Shown here: positions 32,748 to 42,017 of the stretch, in pieces
Numbering within the stretch: the stretch's first letter is position 1
How the letters are laid out: the number at the start of each line of letters is the position of its first letter
Assembly (NCBI RefSeq): GCF_013003915.1
Contig: NZ_JABAIV010000004.1
Span: forward strand, 248,001 to 312,000
Source: Telluria aromaticivorans
Lineage (GTDB): Bacteria > Pseudomonadota > Gammaproteobacteria > Burkholderiales > Burkholderiaceae_D
Length of the DNA: 64,000 bases
Direction of reading: 5' to 3'
Made by a program: the position numbers and the translations under genes
Notes under the pieces: model-generated
What the model was told of the DNA's origin: nothing
The model's input: only the letters and a program-made list of their open reading frames with translations
The model's database searches: none

Positions 32748-33896
32748 CTACAGGCGGTGGGTACGGTCTGCCTGCACGATTGCGTCTGGCAAATCGACGC
32801 CCTGCCCGACCACCAGCACCTTGAACAGTTCGCCCATTTCGGCCGGCGACACCAGCTTCTGCATCGCCCTGGCCTGGGGCAAATAACGCAGGGCATCCTG
32901 CGGATCCGTCTCGAGCAGCAGGTCGCCGATGCCGCAGGCCAGCAGGAAGGAGGCCTGGTTCATATAGGCCAGCACCGGCAGGCCGGCATCCTGGGAAGCC
33001 AGCGCCATCGCGGTAAAGTCGATGTGGGCGGTAATGTCCTGCAGGCCCGGCAAATAGAAGGGATCCGGGTGGGCATGGTGGCGGTAATGGCACATCAAGG
33101 TGCCGCCCGTGCGCTGGTCGACATAGAATTCGCGCGCCGGGAAGCCGTAGTCGAGCAGGATGGCGGCGCCGCGGCCGTTCTTCATCATGCCGGCCAGCGA
33201 GGCCATGAAGCCTTCGGCCACCGGGTGGATTTCGGTGACATAGCCTTCGGGCAGGTGGTCGGCATCCGGGATCTGGCGCAAGACCTGAAGCGCCAGTTGC
33301 TCGGGCAGCGGCTGCTGGATAAAAGCGAATTCGCCCTCTTCCACCGTCACCATCTGGCGGGCCCAAGTACCGTCCTTGCGGATGACCAGCTCGACCGGCA
33401 TGGCGTCGAGCACTTCGTTGGCCAGCACCACGCCGCTGAAGCTGTCCGGGAAGCCATCGACCCAGCGCACTTGCGGCAAATCCTTCAGGGCTTCCTGCTG
33501 GCGCGCGCGCAGTTCGCCGGACAATTCAATGATGGTATAGGAGTTGACCGTCACGCCCATGCGCGCGAGCGCGGTGAGCACGTCGCGCGCCAGCTTGCCG
33601 GTGCCGGCGCCGAATTCGATGATGTCGGGCGCGCTTTGCGCGATAATAGCGGCTGCCGCGCGCCCCAAGCTGGCCCCGAACAGGGGCGAGATCTCCGGCG
33701 CAGTCGTGAAATCGCCGCTCGCGCCGAGCTTCGATGCACCGCCGCTGTAATACCCGAGCCTGGGCGCATACAGCGCCAGTTCCATGAACCGTGAAAACGC
33801 CATCGCCCCGCCGAGCTGTTCGATCTCGAGGGCGATCAGTTGTTGCAGGGATTGGGACGCTGCGAGGGCGTCGGGAGCGGGTGCGGGCAGGGACAT
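32748..33896 (-). CDS. MidA-like SAM-dependent methyltransferase
   Basis: 382 residues from ATG 33896. The SAM-binding glycine loop is IIEFGAGTGKLARDVL (about 95-110), and the family markers GYYSGGASKLGASGDFTTAPEISP and LLDYGFPAREFYVDQRTGGTLMCHYRHHAH are present. This is the family of mitochondrial MidA/NDUFAF7, which methylates an arginine of a complex I subunit; the bacterial substrate is unproven. Divergent from the SDR gene at 33955 with a 58-bp gap. Confidence 0.93.
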   Translation of the reverse strand: MSLPAPAPDALAASQSLQQLIALEIEQLGGAMAFSRFMELALYAPRLGYYSGGASKLGASGDFTTAPEISPLFGASLGRAAAAIIAQSAPDIIEFGAGTGKLARDVLTALARMGVTVNSYTIIELSGELRARQQEALKDLPQVRWVDGFPDSFSGVVLANEVLDAMPVELVIRKDGTWARQMVTVEEGEFAFIQQPLPEQLALQVLRQIPDADHLPEGYVTEIHPVAEGFMASLAGMMKNGRGAAILLDYGFPAREFYVDQRTGGTLMCHYRHHAHPDPFYLPGLQDITAHIDFTAMALASQDAGLPVLAYMNQASFLLACGIGDLLLETDPQDALRYLPQARAMQKLVSPAEMGELFKVLVVGQGVDLPDAIVQADRTHRL

Positions 33897-33954
33897 GCGC
33901 GCATTGTAGCGAAATCAGCCCTTATCAACCATTCAGCCGCTCTACAGACCAACG

Positions 33955-34749
33955 ATGACGGATTCCGCCCCTGCTACCCCAAAGGTCGCGCTCGTGACCG
34001 GCGCCGGCCGGCGCCTGGGCCGCGCGATCGCGCTCGGCCTGGCCGCCGCCGGCTGGGACGTGGCCGTCCATTACCGCCATTCGGAAGGCGACGCCCGCGA
34101 GACGGCGGACGCGATCCGCGCCCTTGGCCGGCGCGCCGCGCTGGTCCAGTGCGACCTGCTCGATGAAGCCGCCGTGCGCGCGCTGCCGGGCCGCGTGGCC
34201 GAGGAACTGGGCGCGGTCAGCTGCGTGGTCAATAATGCATCGTTGTTTGAATACGACAGTGCGACCGGCTTCTCCCCGGCCCTGCTGGTCACCCATATGG
34301 GAGCGAATGTCGCTGCGCCGCTGCTGCTGGCGCAGGCCCTGCATGCTGCAACACCTGCAGGTAGCCAGGCGGTCGTCATCAACCTGCTGGACCAGAAACT
34401 GTACAATCTCAACCCGGATTTTCTGTCGTACACGCTGTCGAAAGCGGCGCTGCATGCGGCCACCACGATGCTGGCGCAGGCGCTGGCCCCAAGGGTGCGC
34501 GTGGTCGGCGTGGCGCCCGGCATCACGATGGTGTCGGGCGAGCAGACCGAGGAAGGCTTCGCGCAGGCGCATCGGCAGACGCCGCTGGGGCGCTCTTCGA
34601 CCCCGCAGGACATCGCCGACGCCGTCGTCTACGCGGCCGGCGCACGCGCCCTTACCGGCACCACGCTGCTGGTCGACGGCGGCCAGCACCTGGTGCCGTC
34701 GAACCGCGACGTGATGTTCCTGACCGAACCAAAAAGTAACCATTCATAA
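33955..34749 (+). CDS. SDR oxidoreductase, pteridine/dihydromonapterin reductase type
   Basis: 264 residues. The Rossmann cofactor motif is TGAGRRLG at 15-22; the Arg pair in place of a Gly is typical of pteridine reductase and FolM-like enzymes. NNAS lies near 92, catalytic Tyr/Lys in YTLSKAA near 160-166, and LLVDGG near the C-terminus. Directly followed by folB with a 9-bp gap, which supports a role in folate or pterin metabolism. Probably reduces dihydrofolate or dihydromonapterin with NADPH. No clear ribosome site precedes ATG 33955; an upstream start is not available because of the divergent gene. Confidence 0.87.
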   Translation: MTDSAPATPKVALVTGAGRRLGRAIALGLAAAGWDVAVHYRHSEGDARETADAIRALGRRAALVQCDLLDEAAVRALPGRVAEELGAVSCVVNNASLFEYDSATGFSPALLVTHMGANVAAPLLLAQALHAATPAGSQAVVINLLDQKLYNLNPDFLSYTLSKAALHAATTMLAQALAPRVRVVGVAPGITMVSGEQTEEGFAQAHRQTPLGRSSTPQDIADAVVYAAGARALTGTTLLVDGGQHLVPSNRDVMFLTEPKSNHS

Positions 34750-34758
34750 GGCTTTATT

Positions 34759-35157
34759 ATGCTGTCCGCCCTGACCCACCCGAGCTTGCGCGATTGCCGC
34801 CGGCTGTTCCTGCGCAATTACGAAGTGATGATCAATATCGGCGTGCATGACTTCGAGAAGAAGGCGGAACAGCGCGTCCTGATCAACGTCGACCTGTACA
34901 TCCCGCTCGAGCAATCGACCCCGAAGGCCGACCAGCTGTCGGAAGTGGTCGACTACGACTTCATGCGCGACACCATCGCCAAGCGCGTGTCCAAGGGCCA
35001 TATCCACCTGCAGGAAACCCTGTGCGACGACGTGGTGAAGGCGATGCTGACGCACCCGCGCGTACGCGCCGCGCGCGTCTCGACCATGAAGCCGGACGTG
35101 TATCCGGACTGCGAAGGCGTGGGCTGCGAAGTGTTCCAGATGAAGGAAGAAGCATGA
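34759..35157 (+). CDS. folB: dihydroneopterin aldolase
   Basis: 132 residues, usual length for the FolB/FolX family. Shows [24 protein letters not shown], with the substrate-site Glu in FEKKAEQ, and [10 protein letters not shown]. Splits dihydroneopterin to hydroxymethyl-dihydropterin in folate synthesis (epimerase activity is possible). Lies between the pterin-type reductase and ttcA; the stop overlaps the ttcA start (ATGA). Confidence 0.93.
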   Translation: MLSALTHPSLRDCRRLFLRNYEVMINIGVHDFEKKAEQRVLINVDLYIPLEQSTPKADQLSEVVDYDFMRDTIAKRVSKGHIHLQETLCDDVVKAMLTHPRVRAARVSTMKPDVYPDCEGVGCEVFQMKEEA

Positions 35158-36083
35158 GCGAAGCAGACCTCGACCAGATGGGCGCAGGCGTTGGAACCAG
35201 CGCCAAGACGATGGAGAAGATCGCGCACGAGAACAACAAGCTGCACAAGCGCCTGTGCCGCCTGGTGGGCCAGGCGATCGGCGACTTCAACATGATCGAA
35301 GACGGCGACAAGGTGATGGTCTGCCTGTCGGGCGGCAAGGACAGCTATGCGCTGCTGGACATCCTGCTGACCCTGCGCGAGCGCGCGCCGATCCACTTCG
35401 ACATCGTCGCCGTGAACCTCGACCAGAAGCAGCCGAACTTCCCGGCCGACATCCTGCCGGCCTACCTGGACAAGCTCGGCGTGGACTACCACATCGAAAA
35501 CCAGGACACCTACAGTATCGTCAAGCGCCTGATCCCGGAAGGCAAGACCACCTGTTCGCTGTGCTCGCGCCTGCGCCGCGGCATCCTGTACCGCGTGGCG
35601 GACGAGCTGGGCTGCAACAAGATCGCCCTCGGCCACCACCGCGACGACATCCTCGAGACCTTCTTCCTGAACATGTTCTTCGGCGGGAAGCTGAAGGGCA
35701 TGCCGGCCAAGCTGGTGTCGGACGACGGCAAGCACATGGTGATCCGCCCGCTGGCCTATGTGAAAGAAGCCGACACCGAACGCTATGCCGAAGTGAAGGG
35801 CTTCCCGATCATCCCCTGCGATTTGTGCGGCTCGCAGGAAAACCTGCAGCGCAAGCAGATCAAGAACATGCTGCGCGGATGGGAAAAAACGAATCCGGGG
35901 CGCGTGGACAACATTTTCTCGTCGCTGTCGACCGTGGTGCCGTCGCACCTTCAGGACCGCGACCTGTTCGGGTTCATGGACCTGAAGACCGATGGCGTGC
36001 CCAATCCGCTGGGGGATATCGCGTTTGATGAAGAACCTTGTTCGACGCCGACACCCGGCATCATCTCGCTGCAGCAACTGTAG
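35154..36083 (+). CDS. ttcA: tRNA 2-thiocytidine(32) synthetase
   Basis: 309 residues from ATG 35154, which overlaps the folB stop. The PP-loop ATPase motif SGGKDS is at 59-64. Iron-sulfur ligands Cys134 and Cys137 lie in [12 protein letters not shown] and Cys222 in PCDLCGSQ. The enzyme adenylates cytidine 32 of certain tRNAs and inserts sulfur using a [4Fe-4S] cluster. Complete in all motifs. Co-transcription with folB is likely. Confidence 0.97.
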   Translation: MSEADLDQMGAGVGTSAKTMEKIAHENNKLHKRLCRLVGQAIGDFNMIEDGDKVMVCLSGGKDSYALLDILLTLRERAPIHFDIVAVNLDQKQPNFPADILPAYLDKLGVDYHIENQDTYSIVKRLIPEGKTTCSLCSRLRRGILYRVADELGCNKIALGHHRDDILETFFLNMFFGGKLKGMPAKLVSDDGKHMVIRPLAYVKEADTERYAEVKGFPIIPCDLCGSQENLQRKQIKNMLRGWEKTNPGRVDNIFSSLSTVVPSHLQDRDLFGFMDLKTDGVPNPLGDIAFDEEPCSTPTPGIISLQQL

Positions 36084-36166
36084 GCAGGCTGCCCTCCCCC
36101 AGGGCGGGTTAGCTGCCACGCCCGGGTATGGGCTGGCATGCAGAAGTAGATTGGGCATATTGCACG

Positions 36167-36245
36167 CAATATCACAGCCGGCGGCACGTGTGGCCGTCCT
36201 GGCGTGATATTGTCGATAATATAACTTGCGTATGTGTACATACGC
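36167..36245 (+). promoter_or_regulatory. inverted repeats upstream of the DUF3494 gene
   Basis: CAATATCAC at 36167-36175 is the exact inverse of GTGATATTG at 36204-36212. Then comes an A+T-rich stretch (GATAATATAAC) that could be a -10 region, and a hairpin GCGTATG-TGTA-CATACGC at 36228-36245, 18 bp before the start codon. Arrangement suggests a regulator site plus a structured 5' end. No known regulator consensus was recognised. Confidence 0.4.
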
Positions 36246-36263
36246 GCCCAATCGAAAGAACAC

Positions 36264-37127
36264 ATGCGCACTCGAACATTGCTACTCCCACTGGTGCTGG
36301 CCCTGTCCTGCGGCGGGGCCGCTGCCGGCGTCATCCCGCTCCTGGGCGAAGCACAGCAATTTGCCGTCCTCGGCGCCCAGTCGGTCACCTATACCAATAT
36401 CAATACGCTGCAGGGCAACCTGGGCGTCGCGCCTGGCTCGGCCTTCGCCGGCACCGGCCAGGTCAACTTCGCGAGCGGTGGCGCCCGCCATCAGGCCGAC
36501 GCCACCGCGATCCGGGCCTACGCCGATGCGAACGCCGCTTACGGCCGGCTGGCCAGCCTCACCGGCGGCACCGACCTGAGCGGCCAGGACCTCGGCAGCA
36601 CCGGCAGCTTCACTGCGGGCGTGTACCGATTCTCCGCAGCGGCAGCGCTGACCGGCACGATGACGATCGATTTCGCCAACGATCCGAACGGCATTGTCGT
36701 TTTCCAGATCGGCAGCGCGCTGACCACGGCATCGAATGCCGTCGTGAACGTGCTCAACGGTACCAGCAGCAACGGGATCTATTTCCAGGTTGGCAGCTCG
36801 GCGACGCTGGGGGAAAATACGGCGTTTGCAGGAAATATCCTGGCCCTGCAAAGCGTGAGCTTCGCGTCGGCCGCCGGCATCACATGCGGACGCGCGTTCG
36901 CGCTGGGTGGCGCGGTCACCATGAACGGCGCTACCGTTTCCAGCGACTGCAATGCCTACGCGCCCACAGTCCAGGCAAACGACTTCGGCAGCAAGGGTTT
37001 CAGCGGCGACGGCACCAGCGTGATGGCGCCCGGCGAAGTGCCGGAGCCGGCAACCCTGGCGCTGTTTGGCGCCGGCCTGTGCGCAGCAGCCTTGCGCCGC
37101 CGAATCAAGCCGGCCGCCCTGAATTAA
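36264..37127 (+). CDS. DUF3494 (ice-binding-like) protein with PEP-CTERM sorting tail
   Basis: 287 residues from ATG 36264; the in-frame start at 36234 would precede the signal peptide. Signal peptide about 1-21. The body (about 25-245) is the Ala/Thr/Gly-rich DUF3494 beta-solenoid pattern (FAVLGAQSVTYTN, GNLGVAPGS, GVYRFSAAAALTGTMT, IVFQIGSALTT-like). The C-terminus has VPEPATLALFGAGL followed by a hydrophobic helix and RRR, the exosortase sorting signal. The protein is thus likely processed at the membrane and anchored or released outside. DUF3494 includes antifreeze proteins and adhesins, so ice binding is not certain. No exosortase gene is in the window. Confidence 0.92.
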   Translation: MRTRTLLLPLVLALSCGGAAAGVIPLLGEAQQFAVLGAQSVTYTNINTLQGNLGVAPGSAFAGTGQVNFASGGARHQADATAIRAYADANAAYGRLASLTGGTDLSGQDLGSTGSFTAGVYRFSAAAALTGTMTIDFANDPNGIVVFQIGSALTTASNAVVNVLNGTSSNGIYFQVGSSATLGENTAFAGNILALQSVSFASAAGITCGRAFALGGAVTMNGATVSSDCNAYAPTVQANDFGSKGFSGDGTSVMAPGEVPEPATLALFGAGLCAAALRRRIKPAALN

Positions 37128-37180
37128 GTTTCCCGTCCCGCGTCGACCACGGACATACCCATAGCGGAGGCTGTAGCAAT

Positions 37181-37212
37181 AAGGCAGGGGCATGCTACCC
37201 TGCCTTTTTTTC
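37181..37212 (+). terminator. terminator after the DUF3494 gene
   Basis: AAGGCAGGG at 37181-37189 pairs with CCCTGCCTT around GCATGCTA, followed by a T run through 37211. It lies 54 bp after the stop and just ahead of the histidine phosphatase gene. Confidence 0.88.
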
Positions 37213-37239
37213 GTCCCGCTCACCTACAAGAGGATGCCA

Positions 37240-37740
37240 ATGAGACTGCCTGCCCGCCTGTTCCGACAACTCTCCCTGGCCTGCGCCATGCTCGTGCCCT
37301 GCGCAGCAGCGATGGCCGAACCCAGCGCGATCTACCTGCTGCGGCATGGGGAAAAGATGAGCGAAAACGGCGATCCGGACCTGACCCCGCAGGGCCGGGC
37401 CCGGGCGCAGCACGTGAGCATCCTGCTGCACCGGGTTGGGATCACCCATATCTTCAGCACGCCGACCAACCGCACGCGCCAGACTGCGGAGCCGCTGGCG
37501 CAGAAGACCGGATTGACCGTGCAAGTCTACGATCCGCGCAATCCAAAGGCGCTGGTGGAGAAGGTGAAGGGCTTGAGTGGTGCAGTGCTGGTGGTGGGAC
37601 ATTCGAATACGCTGCCCGAGCTGGTGCGCCTGTTCGGCGGGGCGCCGGGGGCCGATATCGGGGATAAGGAGTATGACCGGCTTTACCAGCTGACGCCGGG
37701 GGCGGGTGGCGTCAATACCGTGCTGTTTACGACTCCGTGA
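37240..37740 (+). CDS. secreted histidine-phosphatase-family protein
   Basis: 166 residues. ATG 37240 is chosen over ATG 37234 because AAGAGG ends 6 bp before it. Signal peptide about 1-26 (CAAAMA). The family RHG triad is Arg35-His36-Gly37, Arg in TRQTAE and the second His in VVGHSNT are present, so it is predicted catalytically competent. Substrate unknown; SixA- or phosphoglycerate-mutase-like. Single gene, close behind a terminator. Confidence 0.9.
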   Translation: MRLPARLFRQLSLACAMLVPCAAAMAEPSAIYLLRHGEKMSENGDPDLTPQGRARAQHVSILLHRVGITHIFSTPTNRTRQTAEPLAQKTGLTVQVYDPRNPKALVEKVKGLSGAVLVVGHSNTLPELVRLFGGAPGADIGDKEYDRLYQLTPGAGGVNTVLFTTP

Positions 37741-37896
37741 GCGGGACGTCGCGTACCTGAACCTCGAATGAACCTTGGGGAGCTGTCCGCGGCGTAGGAA
37801 AGTGACTGATCTTCATGTAATGTATCCAGTGCGGCTTTTGCCAAGGCCAGTCTGATCCTGTCCCATCGTCGTATGCATGCTCACAGGAGGTAAGTC

Positions 37897-38286
37897 GTGA
37901 TCTGGCCTATCTATACAGCGCTGCTGGCTTTGTTCTTTTTTGTATTAAGCGTGCGTACTTTGCGGTACAGGCGCCGCCTGCACATCCCCGTTGGCGATGG
38001 CGGCAATACCGCCATGCTCCGCGCCATGCGAGTCCACGGCAACTTCGCCGAATACACCCCCATCGGCCTGCTGCTCATTGCAGCTTGCGAATTTTCCGGG
38101 GCACCCGACTTGCTCGTTCACGGTCTCGGCATCCTGCTGCTGGTTTCCCGTCTCATCCATGCGTTCGGCTTGTCGAAAGAAGCGGAAGTCTTCACCTTCC
38201 GTGTGACAGGAATGGCGCTCACCTTTACCAGCTATCTGGTCGCCGTGGCATTCTTGCTGCTCCAGGCGGAACATGGGAGCACTTGA
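37897..38286 (+). CDS. MAPEG-family membrane protein
   Basis: 129 residues from GTG 37897, fixed by an excellent AGGAGG 8 bp upstream. Four membrane helices and the MAPEG motif MRAMRVHGNFAEYTPIGLLLIA. The family includes glutathione-dependent detoxification and eicosanoid enzymes; the bacterial substrate is unknown. Stands alone, 156 bp after the phosphatase gene. Confidence 0.92.
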   Translation: MIWPIYTALLALFFFVLSVRTLRYRRRLHIPVGDGGNTAMLRAMRVHGNFAEYTPIGLLLIAACEFSGAPDLLVHGLGILLLVSRLIHAFGLSKEAEVFTFRVTGMALTFTSYLVAVAFLLLQAEHGST

Positions 38287-38370
38287 ACCTCAGCCCTATG
38301 CAGGTAGGCATCCCGGTTTGTACCCATAGCACCAGCGCCAGAGCAAAGCGCGAACACGGACAATGTTCGG

Positions 38371-38390
38371 TTTCCGCCCACGCGGAAACT
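38371..38390. other. 8-bp hairpin between convergent genes
   Basis: GTTTCCGC at 38371-38378 pairs with GCGGAAAC at 38383-38390. It lies in the 152-bp convergent gap between the MAPEG and M14 genes. No T run on either side, so termination is only a possibility. Confidence 0.35.
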
Positions 38391-38438
38391 GCCTTCAGGA
38401 CGGCGAGGCCGCAACCATGGCGCAAGGTGAGGGCCCCG

Positions 38439-40199
38439 TCAGGGCGCCACATCCGTCCTCAGCACCGGATACAGGTTAAAGCGCTCATCCCACGACTCGT
38501 GGCGCTTCGCAAAGAACTCCAGCCTCGCCTGCGCATTCTTCGCAAACGCTGGATCGCTCTCGACGCGGCGCTTGAACTCCGCAGCCACTGCCGGGTCGGC
38601 CGCCATCTGCGCGCGCGCCACGTCTTCCGCCACGTACTCTTCCATGTATTCCTTGCGCTCGTAGGCGTTGTTGAAGAAGCCCCAGGCCAGCAGCGAGTCC
38701 GGCGCCTGCGGCTCCAGCATCGCCACCACCAGGCGCGCTTTCGGCTGCGCCACCGGCACGAACAGCGAACCGCGCGCCACCATCCGCGGCTCGCCCTTCC
38801 AGGCGCCTTCCAGCGTCAGGCGCTGGTGCGATTCGAACGAGGTCGCGCCGAAGATCGCCTTGTCGGCGCGGAAGGTCTCGACCTGCGCTTGCGGAACCGC
38901 CTTGTCCAGCTTGCGGAAAGCGATGCCGTGCAGCGCCAGCTTGGCCGCGACGATGTCGGCATAGGCTGCCGGCACGATGTAGCCGGCGCGCGGTGCGCTC
39001 ACCTGGCGGTCGGCCACGACTTCTTCGCGCAGCGGCACGCGCCAGACTTGCGGCTTGCTTTCGTCATAGCGCGTCATCAGGATGCCCGACACCTCGGACG
39101 GCGTGCGGGTGTACTCGTAGCCCTGGAAGTCGACCATCTGGGTCTTGTCGGTGGTGCGGTAGGTCAGCGCCACTGGCGTGCCGGCCAGCTTCATTGCGCG
39201 GGCATCCGCGGCCAGCGCGGCCTGCTGCCATTGCTTGCCATGCTTCGCGACCTGTTCCAGCACCGAGATCACGCTGTTGTGGGTGACGCGCACGCGGGTC
39301 GGGTAATCCTTCCAGGAGTGGGTCTCGACCAGCATCGCCATGCGGTTACGCAGCGGGAAGTAGCCGGTCGAGAAGCGCGGATCCGAGGTGCCGTCGATGA
39401 AGCCCGATTGCGGGTCGTCGGTCTTGGCGAAGGACATGTAGTAGGACTGCGGCGTCGAGCCCTGCCTGGCGATGTCGGCAATCACATTGGTGCGCAGCGC
39501 CAGGCCGGCCGCGCGGAAGACCGGATCGCCCGAATACACCGGCTCGACCTGGATCGACACGTCGTGCTGGAACTTGGCGCCATCGGTCACGTGCAGGTCG
39601 ACATAGGTCAGCGGGTCCCAGGCGTTCACGAGCTTCAGCATCGCCTGCATTTCCGGCGCGTCGGCTTTTACATAGTCGCGGTTCAAATTGAAGTTCTGCG
39701 CCGTGGTGCGCCAGCCCATTTCGACCGGGCCGCGCTGGTTCGGGCGGTTCCATTTGCCGAAGCGCTCGTGGCCATCGACGTTGAACACCGGGACGAAGAC
39801 CAGCACCTGCTTGTCGAGCGCGCCCTTGGCGAGCTTGCCGGCAAGGGTTTCACGCAGCGCCAGGAAGCCGGCGTCCTTGCCGTCGATCTCGCCGGCGTGG
39901 ATGCCGCCCTGGATCAGCGTGACCGGCAGTCCCTGCTTCTTCGCAGCCTGCGCGGTGAAGGCGCCGGTATTCGAGGCGACCAGCGCCATCATCGGGCGGC
40001 CTTCCGGCGTGCGGCCGAACTCGATGCATTTCACCTGTTTCGGATAGGCCTTCTGGAAGTCGCCACACAGGGCAATGACTTCATCGTAGCGGCCGGTGGC
40101 CTGGAAGCCCGAGCGTTCCGAAACGGTCGTCAGCTTCGGCGCGGCATGGGAGAGTGGGACGGCAGCCAGCAGGGCCAGCAGTAAGGCGGGACGGATCAT
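38439..40199 (-). CDS. secreted M14-family metallocarboxypeptidase-like protein
   Basis: 586 residues from ATG 40199 (GGAG upstream), with a signal peptide about 1-20 (LSHAAP). M14 zinc ligands: GGIHAGEIDG (His and Glu) and VDLHVTDG (His), with FNVDGHERF and NFNLNRDYVKAD between. The catalytic Glu is likely in MLVETHSWKDY. The C-terminal third (about 380-586) is an extra region typical of the larger M14 proteins. Predicted to cleave peptides in the periplasm. A separate, non-secreted M14 gene begins at 851. Confidence 0.93.
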   Translation of the reverse strand: MIRPALLLALLAAVPLSHAAPKLTTVSERSGFQATGRYDEVIALCGDFQKAYPKQVKCIEFGRTPEGRPMMALVASNTGAFTAQAAKKQGLPVTLIQGGIHAGEIDGKDAGFLALRETLAGKLAKGALDKQVLVFVPVFNVDGHERFGKWNRPNQRGPVEMGWRTTAQNFNLNRDYVKADAPEMQAMLKLVNAWDPLTYVDLHVTDGAKFQHDVSIQVEPVYSGDPVFRAAGLALRTNVIADIARQGSTPQSYYMSFAKTDDPQSGFIDGTSDPRFSTGYFPLRNRMAMLVETHSWKDYPTRVRVTHNSVISVLEQVAKHGKQWQQAALAADARAMKLAGTPVALTYRTTDKTQMVDFQGYEYTRTPSEVSGILMTRYDESKPQVWRVPLREEVVADRQVSAPRAGYIVPAAYADIVAAKLALHGIAFRKLDKAVPQAQVETFRADKAIFGATSFESHQRLTLEGAWKGEPRMVARGSLFVPVAQPKARLVVAMLEPQAPDSLLAWGFFNNAYERKEYMEEYVAEDVARAQMAADPAVAAEFKRRVESDPAFAKNAQARLEFFAKRHESWDERFNLYPVLRTDVAP

Positions 40200-40267
40200 C
40201 GAGGAAAGCTCCGGCAATTGTTCAGGTGACAAAGCCGACGATTATAGACCCGTTTCCAGAATGAAAT

Positions 40268-40296
40268 CGGCCCGGCAGCTTGCGCTGGCCGGGCCG
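40268..40296 (-). terminator. stem-loop terminator candidate after the S41 gene
   Basis: Reading leftward, CGGCCCGGC pairs with GCCGGGCCG around an 11-nt loop, followed by ATTTCATTCT. The stem is strong but the T tract is weak. It lies 20 bp after the S41 stop, between the S41 and M14 genes. Confidence 0.55.
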
Positions 40297-40315
40297 GTTA
40301 CCAGGGCTGCAAAAA

Positions 40316-41929
40316 TTACTGGCGCGGCCTGGTATAGATCGAGATTTCCTTCACTTGCGGACGCACGATCTCCATCGGCACGCTGCGGGCGCGGGCGCTC
40401 GAGGTCGGGCAGGTGCCGGTCTGGCGGTAGGCCAGTGCGGCGGCCAGCAGGCCTTCGGCGGGGTCGCCGACTGGACGCGACAGGTCGTCGGCCACCTGGC
40501 AGGTCGGCGCCAGGCCGTCCGGGAAGTCGCCGAAGCCCTTGTTGTTCACGCCCTTGAACTCGATCGAGAAATAGGTGGTCCCGCAGTTCGGGATCGGCGT
40601 GAAGCCGTAAGGCTTGCCGCAGGTCTGGCCGCCGATCAGGTTGACTTCGATGTCGGCGCCGCGCAGCCCGTTGATCACCGCTTCGCTGGCGGAGCAGCTG
40701 CCCGAGGTGGTCAGGATGGTGACGCGCCGCAGGCCCAGGGTCGGCAACGGCGTGCCGGAGCGCACCGGGTTTGGCGAACTGAAACCGTAGGCCGTGGACA
40801 TGAACATGATCGGATCCTGCGGCGCGGTCTTGTCGTTGTACTGCTGGCGCTCGAAGACCTTGCCGCGGGTCGCATCCGGGCCGGCGATCATGTACGACAG
40901 CTCGCTGGCGACGTAGAGCAGGCCGCCGCCGTTGTAGCGCAAATCGAGCACCAGGTCAGTCACCGCCGACGCCTTGAGGGTGGTGAAGGCATCCACCAGC
41001 TGGCGTTCCGACACCGCGTTGAAGGTTTCGAAGCTCAGGTAGCCGACCTTGCCGGTCGGGGTGTCGAGCACCTTCACGTTCTTCACCGGCTGGACGCTCA
41101 CCTCAAGGGCCGTCATCGTCACGTCGAAGCTGATGCCACCGCGCTGGAAGCTGAAGCTGTGCGGCGTGCCCGCCGTTTCCGGGAACAGGCCGAGGTTGAT
41201 GCGGCGGACCAGGTCGGCCTCGCCCGCGTTGACGAAATCGATCCCGTCGACGCGGGTCAGCATGTCGCCGCGCTGCAGGCCGGCGGCCGCGCCCGGCGAA
41301 CCCGGCTCGACCAGCGTGACCAGCCAGGTGCGCGGGATGTTGGCACCGGTGTTGCGCTTGAAGGTGATGCCATAGCCCAGGTCGAGGCCGGCCGTGGTCA
41401 TCTTCTCCCACTCCTCGGTGGCGTAGGTGAAGTGATAGCGGTCCTTGGCCGCGCCCGATTCGGTCAGGGCCGGGGTCTTGAGCACGTTGAAATAGTCGAT
41501 GGCATTGGTGAAGTCGGCCATCTTGTAGGTGTTCGGGACTTCGTTGTACCAGAGGTAGTAACGGTGGGTCCAGGCGCGCAGGAAATTCAGCTCGTCGAGC
41601 AGCGTGCCCTGCTTGTCCGGGAAAGCCCGGCCCTGGAAATCCAGGCCGGTGCGCGGCGCGGCGCACTTGTTCCAGTACTGGAAGGCGTCGCCCAGCGTGC
41701 CGGCATCGATGTCGGCCGCGGTCTGCCCGACAGGCGTGGGCGCCGGCGGTGTCACCGGGGGCGTGGTCGGGGGCGGCTGCTGCGACGACTGGTCGGGACG
41801 GATGCCGACCCCGGGCGAACCGCCGCCGCCGCCGCAACCGGCGAAGACGACGCTTGCAGCGAGCAGGGAAGCAACCAGGCGAAGGCGGGGAGCGGTCGTC
41901 ACGCGACCAGGGGCGGAAGGCGATGTCAT
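40316..41929 (-). CDS. S41-family peptidase lipoprotein (CtpA/tail-specific protease type)
   Basis: 537 residues from ATG 41929. The lipobox FAGC puts the lipidated Cys at residue 32, followed by Gly and Pro/Gln-rich linkers. A PDZ domain (about 205-290, VEPGSPGAAAGLQRGD) precedes the S41 core. The nucleophile Ser is near residue 410 in TTSGSCSASEAV, with the lysine partner likely in QTCGKPYG. Predicted to process proteins from the outer or inner membrane surface. The 166-bp gap upstream contains the iterated repeats described at 42018. Confidence 0.93.
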   Translation of the reverse strand: MTSPSAPGRVTTAPRLRLVASLLAASVVFAGCGGGGGSPGVGIRPDQSSQQPPPTTPPVTPPAPTPVGQTAADIDAGTLGDAFQYWNKCAAPRTGLDFQGRAFPDKQGTLLDELNFLRAWTHRYYLWYNEVPNTYKMADFTNAIDYFNVLKTPALTESGAAKDRYHFTYATEEWEKMTTAGLDLGYGITFKRNTGANIPRTWLVTLVEPGSPGAAAGLQRGDMLTRVDGIDFVNAGEADLVRRINLGLFPETAGTPHSFSFQRGGISFDVTMTALEVSVQPVKNVKVLDTPTGKVGYLSFETFNAVSERQLVDAFTTLKASAVTDLVLDLRYNGGGLLYVASELSYMIAGPDATRGKVFERQQYNDKTAPQDPIMFMSTAYGFSSPNPVRSGTPLPTLGLRRVTILTTSGSCSASEAVINGLRGADIEVNLIGGQTCGKPYGFTPIPNCGTTYFSIEFKGVNNKGFGDFPDGLAPTCQVADDLSRPVGDPAEGLLAAALAYRQTGTCPTSSARARSVPMEIVRPQVKEISIYTRPRQ

Positions 41930-42017
41930 GCGCCCGATTATAGACGCGGCCACCGGCCTGGAGTGCAACCAACTGTAACAGCCGGGGCTGAGGAACAACA
42001 AGAAATGCTAGAGGGAA

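Noticed and set aside
36264-37127. Firm call of an antifreeze protein
   Set aside because: DUF3494 includes non-ice-binding surface proteins, so only the fold and sorting signal are supported.
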